Source: Niastella sp. (GTDB lineage Bacteria > Bacteroidota > Bacteroidia > Chitinophagales > Chitinophagaceae). Taken from it: DNA of 64,000 bases. The stretch spans positions 1 through 64,000 of the forward strand of contig JAGIBF010000020.1 in assembly GCA_017744515.1 (NCBI GenBank), read 5' to 3'. Position numbers and translations under genes: made by a program. The notes beneath the pieces are model-generated. The model had not been told where the DNA came from. It saw only the letters and a list, made by a program, of their open reading frames with translations, and made no database searches. The stretch's first letter is position 1. The number at the start of each line of letters is the position of its first letter. Of this stretch, positions 53,601 to 61,924 are shown piece after piece.

Positions 53601-53866
53601 GAACGATCGATGTACGGTTGTCTAAAGATTTCAAGTTGTACAAAACCCATAAGCTGAGCCTAAGTGTGGACGTATTCAACTTTGCCAACCTGCTGAATAA
53701 GGGCTGGGGTGGAAACTATAACCTTGGTGCTCAAACCCTGCTGACTGTAAGTGGCTTCAACCAGACTACGAAAGAGTACCAGTACCGTGTGAATGAGAAT
53801 GTGGGTACTACTACGAGGAGTGGAACTCCTTACCAGGTGCAGCTTGGTGCGAGGTATAGTTTCTAA
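50678..53866 (+). CDS. Oar-like TonB-dependent outer-membrane receptor
   Basis: Outer-membrane receptor of 1062 residues: signal peptide (to about LYSTAQG), carboxypeptidase-regulatory-like domain (about 36-120, VRGIVTAANKKPIEGATVIL), TonB-box/plug region (about 125-240, SLQEVVVRGNTV, SISxxP-type plug, GTNTFSGSVFDYFRAD), then a long barrel ending in VQLGARYSF. It resembles the Oar branch of large receptors in Myxococcus and Bacteroidota, implicated in protein or peptide export and uptake. No partner lipoprotein is adjacent, so the substrate is unknown. A bidirectional terminator follows. Confidence 0.92.
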   Translation: MIASNRLKQGYRLLFALFVSAFLFRPLYSTAQGTDAAVRGIVTAANKKPIEGATVILKNSSTGFQATTVTAKDGKYFFRQLPLGSPYSIEVSYVGYAKEIKENFALNLGDQLIVDFELKDKATSLQEVVVRGNTVTSRIDRYGASTAISARMIQQLPTQNRNFNNLSALAPTTNGGSVSGQLPSSTNYQIDGVSARNNLTSGAVGSGPYSLSMESIREFEVVTNVYDVTQGRSGGGTISAVTKSGTNTFSGSVFDYFRADFLASPYDIRGNKRTQDFTTNQYGFSLGGPIIKDKLHFFTAFDRQDESQPFFIADIQDDDDANSLRISKAALDNVIDIARRKYGLSSNKQVGEFGRKTVANTFFGRLDWQLSKRHRLTLRNNYSDWKNPVSNSDNSNINLYEVYGDFKSRENSLLLSLRSQFNRDVLNELKVQYQVTTRNYVPNSELPAANIPRAIVTVRSQLPNGTMGNTTVQLGGQRFNPEDNLEKQIQLVNTTYITKGKYNFTFGTDNTLTYLDTYISNEQNGRFIFNSVEEFDNLNPSRYAREVPINGKPSVQQWVLNAALFGQVQFELLKDVDAAFGVRYDVTSYLTKGDYNAVVEQALGLRTDNNASDWNNIQPRMQLTWDVKGNKKDIIRFGAGIFSANPITYAQVNNIQNSGTKVAAIDVTRPSAGTNLVPVPNFPAYRRDPSTAPGVIAGAPTVSTINLNDPNLQVPSIFKANISYNKIFGNRFRLGFNVQYSYTWNNYVYLDRNLVDQPYFTLANENGRGVFVPANTITTAGITDNVKGRKTQLVGRTLEFTNGAKIRQLAAFIDGEYRYWRDGYINFSYTHNVTKDNTSYNGNVANTSTFRPVKSDPRSLSEMDFSDNQFRHKVVIYGATPTFKGFSLSGRFTGIAGTRYSLTVDADINGDFVGGPGNDNDLAFVFNPNDVKTAQAIRESMLKVLANPNNRAKKHIEESLSTIANRNGGENPFSGTIDVRLSKDFKLYKTHKLSLSVDVFNFANLLNKGWGGNYNLGAQTLLTVSGFNQTTKEYQYRVNENVGTTTRSGTPYQVQLGARYSF

Positions 53867-53899
53867 GCGGGTTATTAATACATAAACTGTATAATGTGT

Positions 53900-53929
53900 A
53901 AAAGTGCTCCTGCGTGCAGGGGCACTTTT
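53900..53929. terminator. Terminator hairpin after the Oar-like receptor
   Basis: Thirteen-base stem AAAAGTGCTCCTG (53900-53912) / CAGGGGCACTTTT (53917-53929) with one G-U wobble and loop CGTG. The A- and T-runs at the arm ends give a T-tract in either direction. Confidence 0.85.
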
Positions 53930-53980
53930 CATATTCCGGTAACATTGCCGGCGTATTTTCGTTAATGAATTGTTACCTGC

Positions 53981-54601
53981 ATGATACACCCTCGTGATAA
54001 TGGTTTGCATGCTTATTTGCTCGCAAAGCATGACAGCCGCATCAAGCAGCATATACTTGTGAAGAAGTATAAGAAGGGGCAATATATCTACGCTCCTCCC
54101 ACCCGCATGAATTATATCTGTGAAGTTGTTTCCGGCGCCGTAAAGCTTGGCTGTTTTTCCGACAAAGAGGATGTGATCCACGAGATCATGGAACCTGGTG
54201 AATTCTTTGGCAACTTCCGGTACCTGCCGGGCAAATTGTTTGCAGAACACAGCCGGGCTATGGTGGCCAGTGAAATCCGGTTGTATGAGATCGACTTTTT
54301 TAAGGATGTGATAAACAGGGACCCGATTACTTCCGACTGGTTTATGGCTCAGCTTACCTCCCGGTGGTGGAAAACAGAGAACCGGCTGCTGGAGATCACT
54401 TCTTATGACCCCCGCCTCCGCATACGCCGGTTGCATGAGCAATTGTCCAGAACAGTTGTGGATGCTCATCAACATGCTTATTGTCTCAATGAATTGGTGA
54501 CTTTCAAAGAGATGGCCGACCTCACCGGCACCACCCGCCAACTCGTAGCCCAGGAGTTGAAAACGCATGTGCTTCCTGAGAAAATAAGTAATGCGGTATA
54601 A
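53981..54601 (+). CDS. Crp/Fnr-family transcriptional regulator
   Basis: Protein of 206 residues with an N-terminal cyclic-nucleotide-binding-type beta-roll (about 20-125, KYKKGQYIYAPPTRMNYI, VVSGAVKLG, EPGEFFGNF) and a C-terminal winged helix (about 160-205, VTFKEMADLTGTTRQLVAQELK). The PGExFG loop lacks the usual arginine-serine pair that contacts the phosphate of cAMP, and no Fnr-type cysteine cluster is present, so its effector is not evident. The C-terminus ends soon after the recognition helix. It is followed at once by the convergent MFS gene (three-base gap). Confidence 0.9.
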   Translation: MIHPRDNGLHAYLLAKHDSRIKQHILVKKYKKGQYIYAPPTRMNYICEVVSGAVKLGCFSDKEDVIHEIMEPGEFFGNFRYLPGKLFAEHSRAMVASEIRLYEIDFFKDVINRDPITSDWFMAQLTSRWWKTENRLLEITSYDPRLRIRRLHEQLSRTVVDAHQHAYCLNELVTFKEMADLTGTTRQLVAQELKTHVLPEKISNAV

Positions 54602-54604
54602 AGC

Positions 54605-56062
54605 TTAGTGTATTTTCTTTTTAAACAGGCCCCAGAGCTGATCGTGCCAGGAGATCAGGTTGCCGATCAGGAAGGATTCTTTCAGGTTGTTTTTTATGCT
54701 GCTGCGCATAATACGTACTACCACATCTTTTTCCACCTCTCCCACTTCTTTAACCCGGATCAGGAACTCCAGAGAGATAAATGCCAGCCCAGCTCCTATC
54801 AGGAAAAGAAAGTTCATATCATGTAGTGATACAAGGTGCAAGACCTTATTCACCTTTGGCCCTGCATAAGCGGCATTGATAGACAAGGAGCGATTGGCAA
54901 AATAGTCGGCCAATATACCTCCAATCAATGGCGCCACGGAAGAAAAGATAGCTGTTATAATATTCTTGGTAGACAGGTAAACGATCGCGTGTTCATTGGG
55001 CGCCAGCTTCAATCCGATGTTGGTAAGCGAGAGATTGATACCTGCTGTAGCGATGCCTGTAAAGATGTGAATGAATACCAGTAGTGCAATATTGGTGGTG
55101 AAGCGGGAATACATGCCTACAAAGCACCAGGCAATAATGCATAGTATGTATACCGGTGCAGCAATGGCCAGGATCGTCTTGTTGCTATACCTGTCGGAAA
55201 AGCGGCCCCACATGCGTATGGTGAAAATGCTACACAGCTGACTGACTACCGTGAGCCCAATAACATAGGTCATGGACAGTCCAAGGTTTTTGAGCATGTA
55301 TACCGTAAAGAAAGGGATGGCAATATTTAATGCAAAGACCCATGATGAGTTGAAGATCAGCAAGCGCCTAAAGTTGTGGTCTTTGAGTGGACGTTTAAAG
55401 AGCTGGAAAATATTTTCTCTTGCAAGGAATGATTGTGGCTCGGGTACTTTTGAAAGCACGCAAGCGCCTATAACGCCAATGGTACCCGCTACCATAAACA
55501 TGATGGAGTAGGTGTTAAGCTCCCATGCCGGATAATTGTCTTTGATGTAATCAATCAGAAAGGCGAGGCAAAGGCTCAATACTACATTGAGTGTTTGCAT
55601 GAAGCTGCTGCGCCGGGAAAAATAAGTACCTAACTGATTGCCTGGTACGAGGTCTTTCATCCAGGCATTCCAGCTTAATCCGGCAATGGAAGCAAAGACG
55701 TTGTAAAAGAAAACAAAAAAGATCAGGAGTTGAATGGAACCTGATGCAAAGAAGGATAATATGCCTACTCCTATCAGGGGTATCCTTGCTGTGAGGGCAC
55801 AAACGACACTGATAGCCCGCCTGTTGTTATATCGTCGCACCAACCAGATAGACAGCAACTGGAATATATTGGTAAAAGTGGGCAGGGCCGCGAGTATTCC
55901 GATCTGCAAGTTGGACGCGCCCAACAGCAATGCCATGGCTACCAGAAAAGCGCCGGTTGTGAGCGTCGTCATTGCTTCCGTTGTCAATCCCTCGGTAACG
56001 ACCAACCTTAAGCCAGTCTGTACTTCCTGCTCCGAAAGCAATTTTTTCGGTCTTAAATTCAT
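54605..56062 (-). CDS. Major facilitator superfamily transporter
   Basis: Membrane transporter of 485 residues with twelve hydrophobic helices and a long cytoplasmic C-terminal tail. The N-terminal EGLTTEAMTTLTTGAFLVAMAL, the loop motif WLVRRYNNRRAIS after helix 2, and RMWGRFSDRYSNKTIL in the second half fit the MFS. A related group in Bacteroidota is of unknown substrate. It is a single gene with its 3' end three bases from the Crp-type gene and no terminator between them. Confidence 0.87.
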   Translation of the reverse strand: MNLRPKKLLSEQEVQTGLRLVVTEGLTTEAMTTLTTGAFLVAMALLLGASNLQIGILAALPTFTNIFQLLSIWLVRRYNNRRAISVVCALTARIPLIGVGILSFFASGSIQLLIFFVFFYNVFASIAGLSWNAWMKDLVPGNQLGTYFSRRSSFMQTLNVVLSLCLAFLIDYIKDNYPAWELNTYSIMFMVAGTIGVIGACVLSKVPEPQSFLARENIFQLFKRPLKDHNFRRLLIFNSSWVFALNIAIPFFTVYMLKNLGLSMTYVIGLTVVSQLCSIFTIRMWGRFSDRYSNKTILAIAAPVYILCIIAWCFVGMYSRFTTNIALLVFIHIFTGIATAGINLSLTNIGLKLAPNEHAIVYLSTKNIITAIFSSVAPLIGGILADYFANRSLSINAAYAGPKVNKVLHLVSLHDMNFLFLIGAGLAFISLEFLIRVKEVGEVEKDVVVRIMRSSIKNNLKESFLIGNLISWHDQLWGLFKKKIH

Positions 56063-56361
56063 AAGTTAACACCATTCATCTTTGCCCAAAATTCAACTAC
56101 GACAAGCATCGTTCTTCTTCAATTGTTCAAGATCATACGAACTCAGTAACAATGTTCTGCATCTTATCCGCCCTTTCATTGCAAATCGAATGCCTGCTTT
56201 TGACTGATGAGAAAGGACAGGGGTTTCAACAAATTTATGCAATCGTATGTCTAAGGGGATCGTCTGTTGTCCATTTTATTTACTCAGGAAGCTCTTTGTG
56301 TTATTCTATTTTTTGTTTTAATTTGTTTAAGGATTCCAACTTCATTGCATTGCCCAACCAT

Positions 56362-56955
56362 ATGGATTACAAAGTATTTGACGACGAGATACTGCTTAAG
56401 CTGCTGAAATCGGGTGACGGAGCTGCCCTGGAGGAGATCTATAAGCGGTATAGTGAGACGGTTTTCCTCGCTGCTTTCCGGAAAGTGCGTTCCAAAGAGG
56501 TAGCGGAAGAGCTTGTGCAAAACTTATTCATCAGCCTGTGGGCCAAAAGGGAACAGGCACAGATAGAAAAACTGGATGCCTACCTGCATACGGCTGTCCG
56601 TTATCAAGTGATAGATTATATCAGGTCAAAAATTCTCCGCGAACGTTATAACCAATTTGCCCGCGAACAGGTCAATGTTGACGAAAATGCTTCTGAATCA
56701 AAGCTTTTACTACAGGAGTTGAGCATTGCAATTGATAATACCATCAAAAAGCTTCCCCAAAAAACACAGGAGATATTCCGCCTTAGCCGTTATGAACATC
56801 GTTCAGTAAAGGAGATCGCCCAATACATGAATCTCTCCGAGAAAGCTGTTCAATATCATGTTACTCAGTCACTTAAATTTATGCGCCTTCACCTCCGGGA
56901 TTTTATTCTCTTAAATTGCCTGGTTGGCGCCTTCGTACGATCATTTCTGGAATAG
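56362..56955 (+). CDS. FecI-like ECF sigma factor
   Basis: Extracytoplasmic-function sigma-70 factor of 197 residues. ATG 56362 (MDYKVFDDEILLKLLKSGD) is chosen because the upstream extension to 56152 does not look coding and the sigma homology begins here. Region 2 contains YSETVFLAAFRKVRSKEVAEELVQNLFISLW, and region 4 has KLPQKTQEIFRLSRYEHRSVKEIA with the helix-turn-helix up to VQYHVTQSLKFMRLHL. It starts a FecI-FecR-SusC-SusD system: the SusC STN domain and FecR would release this sigma when the substrate is bound. Confidence 0.92.
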   Translation: MDYKVFDDEILLKLLKSGDGAALEEIYKRYSETVFLAAFRKVRSKEVAEELVQNLFISLWAKREQAQIEKLDAYLHTAVRYQVIDYIRSKILRERYNQFAREQVNVDENASESKLLLQELSIAIDNTIKKLPQKTQEIFRLSRYEHRSVKEIAQYMNLSEKAVQYHVTQSLKFMRLHLRDFILLNCLVGAFVRSFLE

Positions 56956-56963
56956 CTATTAGT

Positions 56964-57030
56964 TTTTAGGCATTAGCAGTTAGCGCTTTTGCTTCGTCAA
57001 TGGCTAACCCTAAGACCTAAAAGCTTTTTT
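56964..57030 (+). terminator. Terminator-like stem after the sigma factor gene
   Basis: Nested arms TTTTAGG (56964-56970) with CCTAAAA (57016-57022), and GTTAGC (56979-56984) with GCTAAC (57003-57008), separated by a small internal loop and followed by GCTTTTTT (57023-57030). It may partly end sigma transcription before fecR. A further 7-bp hairpin ACTTAAC/GTTAAGT lies at 57054-57076. Confidence 0.45.
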
Positions 57031-57110
57031 ACTTCCCTTTAGGGTATTGCCCCACTTAACCGACAGGTAGTTAAGTCCTTTCACCTGAAGAACGGATTTA
57101 ACTATCGCCC

Positions 57111-58169
57111 ATGAACCGAAGCGCTTTTTATCATTTACTACAGCGGTACGCTGATGGCACCTGCACCGACCAGGAAAAGAAGTTGGTAGAGCAGTGGTAT
57201 GAATTATTGGATGACGACCATGAGCCTGCTGTGAGTAGTGAGGAAATCAAAACGACGGTTGAGCAATTATGGCCCGTTATCAGGGAGAAAACATTACCTG
57301 ATACAGCTACTGAGCTTCCTAAACGACCTGTTAGAAGAATACCGGCTTATGTGCGCCGGGCAAGTATTGCTGCCCTTGTGGCAGCCGTAGCGCTCGGGAT
57401 TTATTGGTTCACCAATAACCCTGGCTACTTTCAGTCGCACAAAGGTGATGCTATTGCAGCAGATCTGAACAGCATCGTGAACCAGGCGGCGGTTGCCGAC
57501 ACGATTTACCTGCCTGATAAAAGTATGGTAATCCTGGAACCGCATGCCGTCCTGCACTATCCTGACAGCTTTGCGCGTTCGAAAAGGGAAGTATACCTGG
57601 AGGGCAACGCTTTTTTTAAGGTGACCAAAAACCCGAAGTCGCCTTTTTACGTGTATAGCAACAACATCGTTACGCAGGTATTGGGCACCAGTTTCTTTGT
57701 AAAGACAGATAAAGTCACAGATGATATTGAAGTTTCCGTGCGTACCGGCAAGGTGGCCGTGTATGAAAATGAAGCGCAAGCAAAAAGCCGTAAGCGTACA
57801 GAGGAATCTACCGGTGTGATCCTGAAGCCTAATCAAAGGGTGATCTATAACCGGCTGGATGGTCACTTCAGGACTACACTGGTGGATGCACCGTTGCCGC
57901 TTGTTCCGGATAGCCAACAGGAAGAAACAGTAACTGCCCTAAATTTCGTGTTTGAGGAAACGCCGCTTTCGAAAGTATTGTCTGTTTTGGAAAGGGCTTA
58001 TCATATCGAGATCATCATGGAGCATGAGAGCCTTGCCAAGCTGCTTTTTTCGGGCGATATAAAAGGGCAAAACCTGTATGATCAACTGGAGATCATCTGT
58101 CAATCGGTACAAGCCACTTATGAAATTCGCGGCACGCGGATATTAATCAAGGGAGACTCGGACAACTAA
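57111..58169 (+). CDS. FecR-type anti-sigma factor
   Basis: Inner-membrane anti-sigma protein of 352 residues. Residues 1-75 form the cytoplasmic sigma-binding part (LLQRYADGTCTDQEKKLVEQWY is typical), one membrane helix is at about 85-104 (ASIAALVAAVALGIYWFTN), and the periplasmic part contains the FecR domain (about 125-245, DTIYLPDKSMVILEPHAVLHY, REVYLEGNAFFKV, TQVLGTSFFV) and a C-terminal domain (NFVFEETPLSKVLSVLERAY) that contacts the receptor STN domain. It follows the sigma gene and precedes susC, so it transmits the substrate signal. Confidence 0.93.
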   Translation: MNRSAFYHLLQRYADGTCTDQEKKLVEQWYELLDDDHEPAVSSEEIKTTVEQLWPVIREKTLPDTATELPKRPVRRIPAYVRRASIAALVAAVALGIYWFTNNPGYFQSHKGDAIAADLNSIVNQAAVADTIYLPDKSMVILEPHAVLHYPDSFARSKREVYLEGNAFFKVTKNPKSPFYVYSNNIVTQVLGTSFFVKTDKVTDDIEVSVRTGKVAVYENEAQAKSRKRTEESTGVILKPNQRVIYNRLDGHFRTTLVDAPLPLVPDSQQEETVTALNFVFEETPLSKVLSVLERAYHIEIIMEHESLAKLLFSGDIKGQNLYDQLEIICQSVQATYEIRGTRILIKGDSDN

Positions 58170-58366
58170 CGACCAAAACAATCTATCGATAACCAAAACA
58201 AATGCTAATATGAAAAAACTCCAAATCTACATTACCTAAACCAGCACTACTTAAAAACAAAAGCTGACAATGCTACCAACATTGCCAGCCGGACATCCAC
58301 CTCCTTGCGGGGGGCGGACCATTATTGTCGTGTCTTGAAATTCAGCGAACAATAACAATCAAATTT

Positions 58367-61300
58367 ATGAAAAAACAACGACTTGTTGCTTTAACTGCCT
58401 TTGCAATGAGAATAGCGTTAATACAGTTTTTCCTCGTCCTTTTCCTAAGCTCCATGGCGTATGACCACCATGCGGATGCTCAGGGAATATTGGACAAAGT
58501 AGTGTCCCTCTCGGTAGAGAAAGGGCAATTAAAGGAAGTATTCTTCTCGCTTCAAAATCAAACAGGGGCCAGAATCGTATTCAGTTCCAAAACGATAGAG
58601 GCAAGCCGCAAGGTGACCATCAATGCCAGGGATAAAAAGCTGAGCAAAGTACTGGAAGAGCTGCTGGCGCCTTTCGGCATCAATTACAAGATCATCAAGG
58701 ACCGTATTGTTTTGTATAAGCCCCGGTCTACCAGTTTCAATTACGATAGCGGTATTCCTGATCAGGAGATCTTTGTGAGTATCGACGCTGTTGTCGATAA
58801 AGAGATCAGGGGAACTGTAACCGATGATAAGGGTGCTCCCCTGGCAGGTGTGAGCGTAGTGGTAAAAGGCACCAGCAAAGGGGTGAATACCGATGCTGGA
58901 GGTTCATTTACCATTACTGTTCCTGATGACCAGAATATACTGGTGCTTTCGTCTGTGGGTTTCCTGCAGCAGGAAGTAGATATCAGCGGTAAAGCCACCG
59001 TGTCCATCATCATGGCACCTCTTGCCGGCCAACTCAGTGATGTAGTGGTGGTAGGTTATGGCACTCAAAAGAAGGTGACCGTGACTGGTGCGGTAGCACA
59101 GATAAAGGGTAGCGAGCTCGCCAAATCTCCTACTGTGAATCTTTCGAATGCACTGGCAGGACGACTGCCGGGTGTGACTACCATACAGGCTACGGGCGAA
59201 CCGGGCTATGACGGGTCAACGATCCGGATCAGGGGCTCCAATACGCCGAATAACAGTGGTGCGCTGATAGTAATCGATGGAGTACCTGACCGCGCCGGCG
59301 GTCTTGAGCGTTTAAATCCGTCCGATATCGAGAGTATGTCGGTATTGAAAGATGCGGCAGCTGCCATCTATGGTGCGCGTGCTGCCAACGGTGTTATCCT
59401 CATTACTACCAAGCGAGGTAAGTCTGGCAAGCCTATACTGTCTTACGATTTCAACCAGGGCTGGGCTCAGCCAACACGTATTCCCAAAATGGCCAATGCT
59501 GTGGAATATGCTACGCTCGTCAATGAGCTAACCTTGTTCGATGCACAGCTTCCTTCCAACCAGTGGAGCGCTGCGTGGAAAGCGCTCAAAGAAACCGGTA
59601 CTTATACAAGGCCTGATAATGGCAGTAAAATCACAGCGCCTTTTTCTCCTGATGTGATCAAGAAGCATGGTGACGGTTCCGACATCTGGAGGTATCCCAA
59701 TACCGACTGGTTCGATATCGCTTTAAAGAACTGGTCGCCTCAATCACGGCATAATCTTCAATTATCAGGTGGTTCTGAAACAGTGAAGTATCTCGCCTCT
59801 ATAGGTTATAGCAACCAGGATGGTTATTATAAGAATTCTGCTACCGGCTATAAGCAATATGACCTTCGCTTCAACATGGACGCCAAGATCAATAAATACC
59901 TCAGCACGAACCTTGGCGTAACGGCCCGGGAAGAATCCCGGTTCTTTCCTACCAAGGGGGCACAACCTATCTTCAGGATGCTGATGCGTGGTAAGCCTAC
60001 CGAGCAGGAAGTGTGGCCTAACGGATTGCCCGGACCAGATATCGAGAATGGTGAGAACCCTATTGTGATCACCACCAATGCTACCGGGTATGACAGGGAC
60101 AAGCGTGATTATTTCCAAACGAATGGTCGGGTAGAATTGCAAATCCCGGGTGTAACTGGTCTTAAACTGAGTGGTTTTGCTTCTTTGGATAAATACATTC
60201 GCCGTACCAAGAAGTGGGAAACTCCGTGGTCGCTTTACTTCTGGGATTTCAAGACTTATGAGGCTGATGGTGTGACGCCAGTGTTGACCAAGTCTGTCCG
60301 TTCCACCTTTACCGATCCACGCCTGACAGAGTCGCAAGAAGACCAGTTAAACATTAACCTCAGTGCCTTCGCAAATTATGACCGCACCTTTGGCGCTCAC
60401 ACCGTTAACCTGCTGGCTGCCGTGACACGCGAAACGATCGAGAATAACAATTTCAATGCTTTCCGCAGGAATTATATATCTCCATCGATCGACCAGCTGT
60501 TTGCGGGTGGCGACTTGCAGAAGGATAACAACGGCGGCGCTTTCAAACGTGCGCGTCTTAGCTACTTTGGCCGTGTGAATTATAATTATGATGAAAAGTA
60601 CCTGGCGGAATTCCTGTGGCGTTATGATGGCTCCTATATATTCCCCGAGAGTGATCGTTATGGTTTCTTCCCGGGTGTACTCGTGGGCTGGCGTTTATCG
60701 GAAGAGAAGTTCATGAAGCCGCTCTCTTTTATCGATAACCTGAAACTGCGGGCTTCCTGGGGCCAGATGGGTAATGACAATATCATCTTTAATGGTGTGC
60801 TGCAAGAGTACAGGTATCTTTCTACTTATGGCTTCAACACTTACATCATTGGTAACAACGTAGTGAAAATGCTCACAGAGAGTGGCGTACCTAATCCTGG
60901 CTATACCTGGGAAGTGGCTAACAACTCCAACGTGGGTCTTGAAGGTTCCGTGCTGCAAAGCAGGTTGTCATTTGAACTGGATTATTTCTACAACATACGG
61001 AGTAAGATCCTGATGGCGAATGAAGCTGTAGTACCCGCCTCTGCCGGTATGACCCTGCCCCCCGAAAACCTGGGTAAAGTAAAAAACAAGGGTTGGGAAT
61101 TCTCCATCACTTATAGTGATAAGCTCGGCAAAGATTTCAAGTACAGCATCAATGTCAATGGCGGATACGCGAAGAATGAAGTCGTAAAACTTCCTGAAAG
61201 TCCGGGCCTGAAACCTCACCAGTTTTCCAAAGGGCATACTTTCGGTACCAATGGCGCCGCTTTCCTTGTATATGAATATGCAGGCGTGTTTCTGAACCAG

Positions 61301-61912
61301 GATGAGATCGATAAGAATACGATCGACTACAGTGCAGCTACCAACACGTTGCGTCCCGGCGATATGAAGCTCAGGGATGTGGATGGTAATGGCAAGATCG
61401 ATGGTGATGACCGCGTACGTCTGGATAAGAACCGTGATCCGCTGTTCACCGGTGGCCTGAACATCAACCTTCAATACAAGGGTTTTGATTGTACCATCCT
61501 GTTTCAGGGTGCCGCCGGCGGATTGTTGTTCTTCGGCACCGAGTCGGGCACCATTGGCAACTACCTGAAATATTCTTACGATCACCGCTGGACAGTAGAA
61601 AATCCCAGCAGCACCGATCCACGCGTGGCCAACCGGGGTAATACTTATTATTCAAGTGGCAACTTCGGCACTAATACTTACTGGCTGCGGAGCAGCAACT
61701 ACCTGCGGTTGAAGAACTTTGAAGTGGGTTATAATTTCTCCAGCAATATTTGTCAGAAAGTTGGTATGGGTAGTGCCCGTCTGTACGCCAATGGCATCAA
61801 CCTCTTTACTATTGACAAGATGAAGATCTGGGACCCGGAATCAACGAGTGGCAATGGCCAGTATTATCCGCAGTCGAGAATATTGAATGTTGGCGTAAGA
61901 GTAACTTTTTAA
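58367..61912 (+). CDS. SusC-like TonB-dependent receptor with STN signalling domain
   Basis: Outer-membrane receptor of 1181 residues, from ATG 58367 (MKKQRLVALTAFAMRIALIQ) rather than TTG 58325. Order: signal sequence (to about DHHADAQG), STN domain (about 42-115, VSLSVEKGQLKEVFFSLQNQTG, FGINYKII), carboxypeptidase-like domain (about 140-225, IRGTVTDDKGAPLAGVSVVV), TonB box region (DVVVVGYGTQKK), plug (LAGRLPGVTTIQ, IRIRGSNTP, SMSVLKDAAAAIYGARAANG) and a barrel ending in NVGVRVTF. The STN domain and upstream FecI/FecR show substrate-induced autoregulation. It pairs with the SusD gene 12 bases later. The substrate is unknown, as no glycoside hydrolase lies nearby. Confidence 0.95.
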   Translation: MKKQRLVALTAFAMRIALIQFFLVLFLSSMAYDHHADAQGILDKVVSLSVEKGQLKEVFFSLQNQTGARIVFSSKTIEASRKVTINARDKKLSKVLEELLAPFGINYKIIKDRIVLYKPRSTSFNYDSGIPDQEIFVSIDAVVDKEIRGTVTDDKGAPLAGVSVVVKGTSKGVNTDAGGSFTITVPDDQNILVLSSVGFLQQEVDISGKATVSIIMAPLAGQLSDVVVVGYGTQKKVTVTGAVAQIKGSELAKSPTVNLSNALAGRLPGVTTIQATGEPGYDGSTIRIRGSNTPNNSGALIVIDGVPDRAGGLERLNPSDIESMSVLKDAAAAIYGARAANGVILITTKRGKSGKPILSYDFNQGWAQPTRIPKMANAVEYATLVNELTLFDAQLPSNQWSAAWKALKETGTYTRPDNGSKITAPFSPDVIKKHGDGSDIWRYPNTDWFDIALKNWSPQSRHNLQLSGGSETVKYLASIGYSNQDGYYKNSATGYKQYDLRFNMDAKINKYLSTNLGVTAREESRFFPTKGAQPIFRMLMRGKPTEQEVWPNGLPGPDIENGENPIVITTNATGYDRDKRDYFQTNGRVELQIPGVTGLKLSGFASLDKYIRRTKKWETPWSLYFWDFKTYEADGVTPVLTKSVRSTFTDPRLTESQEDQLNINLSAFANYDRTFGAHTVNLLAAVTRETIENNNFNAFRRNYISPSIDQLFAGGDLQKDNNGGAFKRARLSYFGRVNYNYDEKYLAEFLWRYDGSYIFPESDRYGFFPGVLVGWRLSEEKFMKPLSFIDNLKLRASWGQMGNDNIIFNGVLQEYRYLSTYGFNTYIIGNNVVKMLTESGVPNPGYTWEVANNSNVGLEGSVLQSRLSFELDYFYNIRSKILMANEAVVPASAGMTLPPENLGKVKNKGWEFSITYSDKLGKDFKYSINVNGGYAKNEVVKLPESPGLKPHQFSKGHTFGTNGAAFLVYEYAGVFLNQDEIDKNTIDYSAATNTLRPGDMKLRDVDGNGKIDGDDRVRLDKNRDPLFTGGLNINLQYKGFDCTILFQGAAGGLLFFGTESGTIGNYLKYSYDHRWTVENPSSTDPRVANRGNTYYSSGNFGTNTYWLRSSNYLRLKNFEVGYNFSSNICQKVGMGSARLYANGINLFTIDKMKIWDPESTSGNGQYYPQSRILNVGVRVTF

Positions 61913-61924
61913 AACCTGAACATC

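Noticed and set aside
52811-53650. Antisense open frame of 279 codons inside the Oar-like receptor
   Set aside because: Composition is that of an antisense reading of a beta-barrel gene; no start signal or conserved motif.
56152-56361. 70-codon upstream extension of the sigma factor frame
   Set aside because: No sigma homology, cysteine- and aromatic-rich like non-coding DNA; ECF sigma region 2 begins right after ATG 56362.
58210-58239. Nine-codon ORF MKKLQIYIT between fecR and susC
   Set aside because: Could be a leader peptide, but there is no attenuator structure or T-tract and such short ORFs are common by chance.
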